64,000 nt of DNA, from NCBI GenBank assembly GCA_015039465.1, contig MU130357.1:334367-398366 (forward strand), written 5' to 3'. Below the pieces are notes generated by a model. It searched no databases and was not told the origin of the DNA. It saw only the letters and a program-made list of their open reading frames with translations. The position numbers and the translations under genes are program-made. This document shows positions 57,431 through 64,000 of the stretch, one piece after another. Source of the DNA: Phlegmacium glaucopus (taxonomy: Eukaryota; Basidiomycota; Agaricomycetes; Agaricales; Cortinariaceae). Positions within the stretch are counted from its first letter, which is position 1. Every line of letters begins with the position of its first letter.

Positions 57431-59490
57431 CTACATGACATCAGTACTATCCTTCACACGTAAATAAATCATTGGTAATGAAAACATTAGGCCCGCAACA
57501 ACGAGGATCCAAGCCGAAACAAAAATGTTCATGAATCTATCAAAATTTAATGTAAAATGATTTTAGCTACATGGCAGTTCAATTTCGCAACTTGGACTAA
57601 CGGATATTTAACAGCATCAACACGCCAGATACCCGCAGCTCCAGCAGATTGTATAGATTTATCTATCAAAAAATGTATCATCAATCAGAGATCTCTGATA
57701 TAGATAGAAGTAACATACACAGTCCCATAAATTGAGCAAGTTTTGCGGGATCATTAGACATAGCCCCTATGATCCAATAAACAAAAATTTGCGTCATGGA
57801 ATCAAGACTACCACAGAGAATGTAGAGTAAAGCATGTCCAACATAACTCCTTGTTCCAATGCTTATTTTATCTGGATTTAAAATAACAGATTCTCGAGTG
57901 TAAGTTCTAAGGCAGCAAGTATTTTGTAAGTAAAATCAATTAAGATACGAGAGTTTGAGAGAAACGAAACCTTTCATAAAAGTATGCCCAGATATAAACG
58001 GCCCAGACTACAATGAAAACTGTAGACCACCCAGAAAATGCGCGAATCCTACGTCTTAACCTTTTATGGTCGAGAATAAACCCTATGAAAAGGGATCCTA
58101 TAATCTGAGCGATCCAATAGAGAAGGTTATTCAATGAGCGCGCGCGAATGGTGAACAAGGGTCTATTGTAGTTGTTGAACTCTGATCCAGAACCGTCATG
58201 TGTCTATGTCGTCGTTAAGAGATGAGATAGGACTCACCCCAAGTATAAGCCCAGTTTGACGCAAAGAACATAGGAAAAAGCATGATAATAAAGGGATCAG
58301 TCTTGATAGCGACCCAGAGCCCGTAAAATGCCACCTTCCACGAAGGACGGGGTGCAATGAGAACTTGTGTACCGTCAGTGCGACACATCTTGTTGGGGTC
58401 TACCATTAGCGCAGGAATACAGACACCGGTCATGGTGAGGATAAGAAAAGCGATCTGCAATTCAATGAAGACCGTGGCAGAGACGATGATGTAAGTGACA
58501 CATACATAGGTCCCATTTCCAACTAACACAGTACGAAAATCAGTTATACCAAACTTGGTATCCTGGATGTATCATACCAGAGTTCGCCTGCAAGAAATGT
58601 CCCAAAGTTTATTTCAGTCATGCACTACCTTTAAGATATCTAAACAGAACCCATACCATAGACTTGAAATTTAAAGCTAGAGATGCTGCAGCTCCAACGA
58701 CCCCACCTAAGTTGTAGATACACCAAAATATACTGATAAATCTTCCTTTCTGACTTTCAGTTGGATAAGACAGGATTAAAGATCCTTGAGCAGTCCACAA
58801 AAGGCTAGCAGAAATGCCGAGTAAGACGCCTGCAGCAATGACGAATCCATCCACTTGAGGGTGGATGTTTAGAGCACTGCCACAGAAATATATTAGTGGA
58901 TTTGTATGTGCGATACTGAAGAGCCAACTACGTACAGGTAAGAACCAACATAGAGTGCATAACCTGTGGTTCCTAAGAGAAGAGTTAAACGAGAACCAAG
59001 TTGGTTGTTGATTGATCTGAACGATTTATGCTTATAGCGAATCAGAAGATAGTGACGAAAGACTAGACATCTCACCCTGAAGGGATAGAGAAACAAGCGA
59101 ATGCCGCGTACAGAGCTGCATTAGCGTTTGCACTGGTAGCCGAATCTACCTGGCCCGAAGCACCCAGTCCATTTAACGCGTTGAAAAGGCCTATGTAGTA
59201 TCGATTGAGAGATTGAATTGCAGTGAACATGGGTTGACACAATGACCTACCTGGACACATGAAGCAAACTAAGCCCAGCATCGTCACCTAGACAAAATTG
59301 AGCCGCAGAACTATAGTAAAAATAAATGGAGATGTTTGACCTGAGTGACGGGGTGGGAGTAGATTCTGATGCAAGCCTGAGGTCTTTCGGAGACGATCTG
59401 CTGAGGTCCTAGATTCTGACTGCTAGTTTCAATGTGCAGTTCGTACCCTCCTTCATCTTTGACGGTGGGATCTTTCGTCGTTTTCGACAT
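57431..59490 (-). CDS. UNC93-like major facilitator superfamily transporter
   Basis: Multi-exon membrane protein, ATG 59490 (MSKTTKDPTVKDEGGYELHI) to TAG 57431 (VKDSTDVM). First exons 59490..59341, 59287..59251, 59190..59076; further exons give GSINNQLGSRLTLLLGTTGY, LNIHPQVDGFVIAAGVLLGI, SASLLWTAQGSLILSYPTES, FWCIYNLGGVVGAAASL, FLILTMTGVCIPALMVDPNK, WKVAFYGLWVAIKTDPFIIM, SLNNLLYWIAQIIGSLFIGF and a last part with AWILVVAGLMFSLPMIYL. About 11-12 hydrophobic spans, the LFNALNGLGASGQVD and TAQGSLILSYP motifs and the WxxYNxGG block are those of the UNC93/DUF895 family of fungi. The substrate is unknown; some relatives affect ion or siderophore handling. No stop or shift was seen in the exons examined. 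The more distal splice sites were not all fixed. Confidence 0.85.
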
Positions 59491-59499
59491 CTTTATCCC

Positions 59500-60545
59500 G
59501 GCGGAGGAAAAACGTCGAAACAACCAAGGTCAAAATTTCCAGTCGACCTTAAGTAATCGAGAAAGGGCCCGGTATAGATCCATAACTTCCAAGTAGCTTC
59601 ATCATGTGGCTTTCATAAGAACACGTTTCTAGGATCGATTGACTAAGTGCCAGCTGCAGTCATGCCTTTAATCCTGGACTGACGTTCGATCAATCAACTA
59701 ACCTGATTTGAGGAATGTACCTGTTGATCCACTGGCAAGATATATGTCACCAGGTACATTTCCGCGGTGTCTAGCAGTCTTGTGGGAAGCTCGACCATTA
59801 TTTAGTCTAACGAGTTAACATTGAACTCGTTCTTGTGTGAAAGAAACAAGGGCTCCTTACCCGATTAATTGGCCATGTGTCCTGTTCGGACCGACCACAC
59901 TTCGTAGTCAGCCATACACATTACCATTCTAATCCAATCCCCAGGCTGCAGCGCAACCCGGCGTACTTCATATTATAAGGCCCTTTTCCAATTCTAAAGG
60001 ACAGGCTACGGCCGCTACGCAGAAGTCCACTAGAGATGTGGGCACGGCAATTTGACGGCAATACGGTTATTATATAGAATACTTATTATTTTTTAATTGA
60101 AATAATATTTATCTATAAAATAATTTATTATTAATAATTATTTTACAAAATGCAATATATTTTGCTTATTACAAGCAATTACCTGTTTTGTTGTCAGATA
60201 GAGAGAGTAAAGAAGTGAAAAACAAAAGATAAATTAATAAAGGATTAAAAAATGAACATGGGAGTGGAGAGGTATATTTGCTCCTACTGTTTACATAATT
60301 TACTGGTCTTAGTAGTAGTACTAGTAGTTATAAGAGAGATTCTCGTGCACTGTTTGTTCACAAGAAGGTTCACACGACTTGCGTCATATGATGCCAATAC
60401 TTATTATTTATTATTTTATGTAAATAAACTAAACCTTTTCTAAAAATATATAACTCAAAATAAGTCTCGTATACTGCTGTGCAAAGCAACGGCCCACCAC
60501 TCTAGTCTGTTATTCGCCCCAAACTCTTGAATGTGCTTTCCATGG
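59500..60545. other. Intergenic stretch with an AT-rich patch
   Basis: About 1 kb. 60060-60250 and 60400-60450 are strongly A/T-rich; no gene or terminal repeat was recognised. It includes the UNC93-like promoter. Confidence 0.45.
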
Positions 60546-61829
60546 GTACAGAGAAAATTGACAATCTCGACTTGACCTTGGCAGATGGAATAGTGATCAC
60601 ACGAGCAACAATAATACTAATAGGCGAAGCTGTAGTTCTCGTCATTGAGGAGGACAAGAACGAAATCGGCAACGGAAGCTCCTGTTATGAACGTCTGGTA
60701 TGGTCCATGACCCCATTCCTTTTTCTCCCGTTTCTTTACTGTACATTGCATCTTCCTTCATCGTTCCCTTCTTACACCACCTCTTTCCCTACTTACCCTT
60801 TGCCCTGAACCTTCCATGTACTATACTTAGCTATCGCTTTCGTTCCCTCTATCTCTGACTTGTACCGACTTGTACTTCCAGCACGGACCATTCCCTTATC
60901 TCTGACTCGACCCCTTAGTATATAAGAGCCATACCCATAGCCATGATCCCTAGTTTAGACCTTTGTATTCCTACGGTCTTAATCTACACAGCTTGCTCAG
61001 AACCTGCTGTCCTCAGTCTTACTTGTTGAATATGATTGCAACTGTACAGACAGTCCCTAGTTATTTGGTCTATTGGCCCAGCACCGAACGCGAGTGCAAG
61101 CTTATAGTTGCCGTAACAGCTCCGATCATCAATAGTGTTACCAAAGTTCGGTTCAGTTCGGTTCTTCAACTATTTTTGGAGAACCGAGAACCGAACTGAA
61201 AGGTTCCTGGATGAACTGAACCAGAACCGGAACTGGAACTGAAAGAACCGGTTCTGTCGGTTCTGTTCAGTTCGAGAACCGGTTCGAACCATCGAACCAA
61301 TGAAAAAAAACCCCATTGCCAATGGTAATTTATTCATTATTACATTATTACTAGTAGCCTGATAAACTAAACTAAGTGGGTCCAAACTAGTGGTTAGTGT
61401 CTAAATGAGTGAGTTGTTCATCCATTGTAGCTTGGTATTAGAAATAAAATGACTGCCAGGTTGCTGCCTTTGCTGCCACTCATTCGTCGCTGCCGTTCAT
61501 TCAGCCATCGCGAGTCCATTTGTTTGTCATCCCTTTGTTGAACAAGTAGGCCGTCATTGTGTCGTGTGTTTGTCGTTCATCCATTGTACTCGACGCTCAT
61601 TCAACACCATTTGCTCGTTATCATGTGTCTGTTGTAGTTTAAGTACATTAGAATTAATTTTAATTTGAAAAAAATACCTTCCAAGAGGGTGGGGCCGGTG
61701 GGCAAGCTACATAGGTCAGGGATTACTCTGATGGTTCCAAAAACATGGGTCAAGCTGTCAACTTGAAGATAATGAATGATAAGGTATTTTATGAACCACA
61801 GCTGGCATACCTTGGCCCATGATGTCGTT

Positions 61830-62100
61830 TATGACACCCCTAAGTCGTCATCCATTCGTTTGTCATCCATTCATCATCTGTCAGTCATCCATTTGTTCAT
61901 CGTCCATTTGTTCGTCGTCCATTTGTTTGTCGTCCATTTGTTTGTCGTCATTCACTCGTTGTTCGTTCATCGTCATTCATTCGTTCATCATCATTCACCA
62001 TCCGTCAGTCGTCCGTTTGTTCGTCGTCCATCTGTTTGTCGTTCATTCGTTCATCGTCATTCGTTTATTCGTTGTTGTCACTTATTTGTCATTGTCGTCG
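61830..62100 (+). repeat. TTCGTCGTCCATTTG-type minisatellite inside the hAT element
   Basis: Imperfect units of about 15 bp (TTTGTTCGTCGTCCA, TTCGTTCATCGTCAT). Related TCGTT/GTTGTTTG runs recur at 61490-61620, 62450-62510 and 62900-63010, all within the element. Confidence 0.85.
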
Positions 62101-62103
62101 TAG

Positions 62104-62848
62104 CCTAAATCTTGCAAAATGTTTTGGATATGAGTGTCAGATTTGGAATAAACGATGAACAACGGGAATTTGGATTGTTTGCAGTTCCGAATGATGGAGA
62201 TATTGATTTCGGTGAAGCACTACAACAAATGATATGGTCAGCCAGCATTAGATAAAATTGATAGAAATAATTACTGTATCATATACCAAGATGACGATAT
62301 CAAAAATAAAAAGGGCTTGTTCGTTGAAGTATTGCGACCCGGGCATTTTAGGAGTGCCAGCACCTGAATAATCAAACCAGACAAGACGATTGTATGGAAT
62401 TTTCTGGTGAGGATCAGGATAACGAGCGATAGCCTTGGTAGTTAACCTGGCGTTTGTTCGTCATTGTTGTTTGTTCGTCATTGTTGTTTGGCATTGTTTG
62501 TTCATTTGTCTGTTGTAGTTTACATTAGAATTAAGTTAGAATTAGAAAACATACCTTAGAAGACATACCTCCAGGGGGTAGTGCTCGTCATCGTGACGTG
62601 GTGAGATGGTGTGGCTCTTATGGGAGGCCTGATTGATGAGGATGGTTAAATGCTTAAGGATGCGATGGGTGAAGCTGAACAGTAAACATCTTGAATGCTC
62701 TGCCAGCGACTTGAATAATTTGTGCGCTTGCAGCCACAGCATTCACGGGAACGGATAGCATGGGATCGGCGGTGCTTGTTTTGATGGTCGATGTTGAAGT
62801 TGGTGGTTCAGAGCTTGAATCCAAAGCATCGTTGATGGTCAGAGGCAT
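62104..62848 (-). pseudogene. Fragment of an IRG/IIGP-like GTPase gene inside the hAT element
   Basis: Minus-strand text from about 62450 to 62275 reads AIARYPDPHQKIPYNRLVWF followed by DYSGAGTPKMPGSQYFNEQA and LFIFDIVILVYDT; after an intron-like gap, an exon from about 62216 reads CFTEINISIIRNCKQSKFPL then FIVYSKSDTHIQNIL. This is the G3 (WDxPGxGTP, here WFDYSGAGTP) to G4 (xKxD, here SKSD) region of immunity-related GTPases. Further upstream, from ATG 62848, MPLTINDALDSSSEPPTSTS could be a 5' exon of the same gene. The P-loop exon was not found. Conserved intron position and GTPase motifs argue for capture of a host gene piece. Confidence 0.6.
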
Positions 62849-64000
62849 GCGGCCGCAGCAGGAACGGATAGCATGGGATCAGCGGTGATCGATGTCAAAG
62901 TTGCTGGTTCTCGTTTGTCGTCGTTTGCTGGTTCTCATTTGTCGTTGTTTGTTCATGTTTGTTCATTCATTGTCGGCGTTCGTTGTTGTTGTTTGTTCAT
63001 TGTTGTTTGTTGAATCGTCATTTGTCTGTAGTAGTTTATATTAGATTTAAATTAAATTTTTTAAAAAATACCTGCCAAGGTAGTACCGGTGCTTGTCATC
63101 GTTGTGCTCGACATTGTTGTCCGTGCTTGTGGTAGTCATCCCTGTGTACTGTCATATACTTTAATTAAATCGAGAAATTTACCAAAAATAACTCCCCCGG
63201 TGGGGAGTTGTTGGCGTTGTTGGTGTGGTTGTGGTATTGTTGGTGTTGTCAGCGTTGTTGATAATGGGAGTCACTGATTTTTCAAACTCCGAAATCCAAA
63301 ACATTGGGTTGGGCGCCTAACAATATTTTATAGATTATAAATTCAATTCTCTGCGGAAAATTTAGAAAAAAAATCTACATAAAGTTCGGTTCAAACTGGT
63401 TCGAACCCAGTTCTCAAAATCTTAGAAATATGAGAACCGAGAACCGGACCGATGGTCCAAGATTCTTGGACCAAACTGAACTGAACCTGAACCAACGGTT
63501 CAGTTCTTTCGGTTCTTGGTTCTTGCGCCAGTTCGGAACCGAACTTTGGCATCACTAATCATCAACCCAGGCAGGTTTGTTTATGGTCAGTCTTGTGCAC
63601 AATCAAACATACGTGCTTTCATATCTTTCCTAATCTTTCTCACTCATCGAGGCTGTTCCTTAGCATGCCAAAATTTGACAGAACTGCTGCTGTCCCACTC
63701 TCCTCATCGCAATTGCTGGTGCATCGATTGCTATCCTCGATGCTATCTGGACAGATGAAATCATTGTTCAACGCCTCACCAACTACATCTGGCTCGGTCA
63801 CGATACCATCTCAAATGATGAAGCTATATATCGCAATGCGTGTATCTTGCACGCGCTTGCCCACAATCTATGCAGGCTGGACACATTTTACAAATCTCTC
63901 AAGATTCAGCCTCAGCCTCAGCCTCCTAATCCAAAGAAACTTGAACCTCGCTATTGTATGAATTGGTACGAGTATCGAAGGGGATAGAGTCTTTTTAGAC

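Larger units (their letters stand above)
61133..63557 (+). mobile_element. hAT-type element of family 1 (2425 bp) with captured sequence
   Basis: Left end TAGTGTTACCAAAGTTCGG and right end CCGAACTTTGGCATCACTA are inverted repeats closely related to the 615-bp element at 39135, followed by the same GTTC(A/G)GTTC subterminal repeats. The flanking 8-bp duplication is ATCATCAA (61125-61132 and 63558-63565). No transposase was found. The interior holds TCGTC-rich minisatellites (about 61840-62100, 62880-63010) and, on the minus strand, fragments of a GTPase gene. Confidence 0.92.
60546..63988 (+). pseudogene. N-terminal half of a fungal kinase-associated gene, split by a hAT element
   Basis: Exon at 60546-60697 encodes MGTEKIDNLDLTLADGIVIT and VVLVIEEDKNEIGNGSSCYE, ending at a GTATGG donor. 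After an intron, SYLVYWPSTERECKLIVAVT with APIIN runs into the element at 61133 and resumes beyond it as PGR. A later exon (acceptor near 63682) reads CPTLLIAIAGASIAILDAIW, TDEIIVQRLTNYIWLG, ALAHNLCRLDTFYKSLK to a TAG at 63988. The KNEIGxG motif and the CPxxLIAIAGxxxxxxxAIxTD block are typical of the region that precedes the FunK1-type kinase domain in agaricomycetes. The kinase domain itself would lie off the right edge, or is absent if the TAG is real. Insertion in an exon makes the allele non-functional unless the element is spliced out. Confidence 0.55.

Overview
The window is nuclear DNA of a filamentous basidiomycete, most likely a mushroom-forming agaricomycete. The evidence is dense short introns (about 45-70 nt) with GT-AG and a few GC-AG borders, micro-exons, and gene families typical of that group: NACHT-TPR-CHAT receptors, velvet regulators, DUF6533 membrane proteins, Plavaka transposons and fungal kinase-like proteins. 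No rRNA, tRNA, CRISPR or prokaryotic feature was found. Most gene models below were spliced by hand; where exon coordinates are listed, summed exon lengths and reading phases were checked.

Layout. 1-680: P-loop GTPase running off the left edge. 0.95-3.6 kb: decayed NACHT-TPR-CHAT receptor. 5.4-5.8 kb: SnoaL-like protein. 7.8-9.35 kb: velvet factor. 9.85-10.95 kb: mitochondrial-type Mn superoxide dismutase. 12.25-15.9 kb: 1190-residue low-complexity protein of unknown function. 18.1-19.6 kb: alkaline ceramidase. 20.7-24.8 kb: two degraded DUF6533 copies and a ceramidase 3' remnant, i.e. an old local duplication. 25.0-25.5 kb: small Cys-rich protein. 27.3-28.8 kb: intact thaumatin-like gene. 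29.6-30.4 kb: thaumatin pseudogene. 30.36-41.48 kb: composite Plavaka DNA transposon lying inside that pseudogene. 43.3-49.5 kb: complete 1,3-beta-glucan synthase. 51.4-52.4 kb: kinase and F-box/LRR remnants. 52.85-53.6 kb: small basic-tailed protein. 54.2-54.7 kb: Con-6 protein. 55.4-56.4 kb: kinase-like protein. 57.4-59.5 kb: UNC93-like transporter. 60.5-64 kb: kinase-associated gene split by a hAT element.

How the parts relate. Housekeeping genes (glucan synthase, SOD, ceramidase, velvet, transporter) are intact. The accessory part is a layered mobile-element record: a Plavaka element with a 1047-residue transposase and a second DUF6532-like gene sits in a thaumatin pseudogene; a 615-bp hAT-type element with an 8-bp target duplication sits in an exon of the DUF6532-like gene; a different 709-bp element with its own 8-bp duplication lies 55 bp beyond the Plavaka right end; and a 2.4-kb relative of the first hAT element near the right edge carries what looks like a piece of an IRG/IIGP-like GTPase gene and has landed in another coding exon.

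The strongest candidates for something undescribed are the composite Plavaka element (duplicated 454-bp left terminus, unrelated cargo gene reading in frame into a duplicated transposase tail, DUF6532-like passenger) and the hAT element with the captured GTPase fragment.
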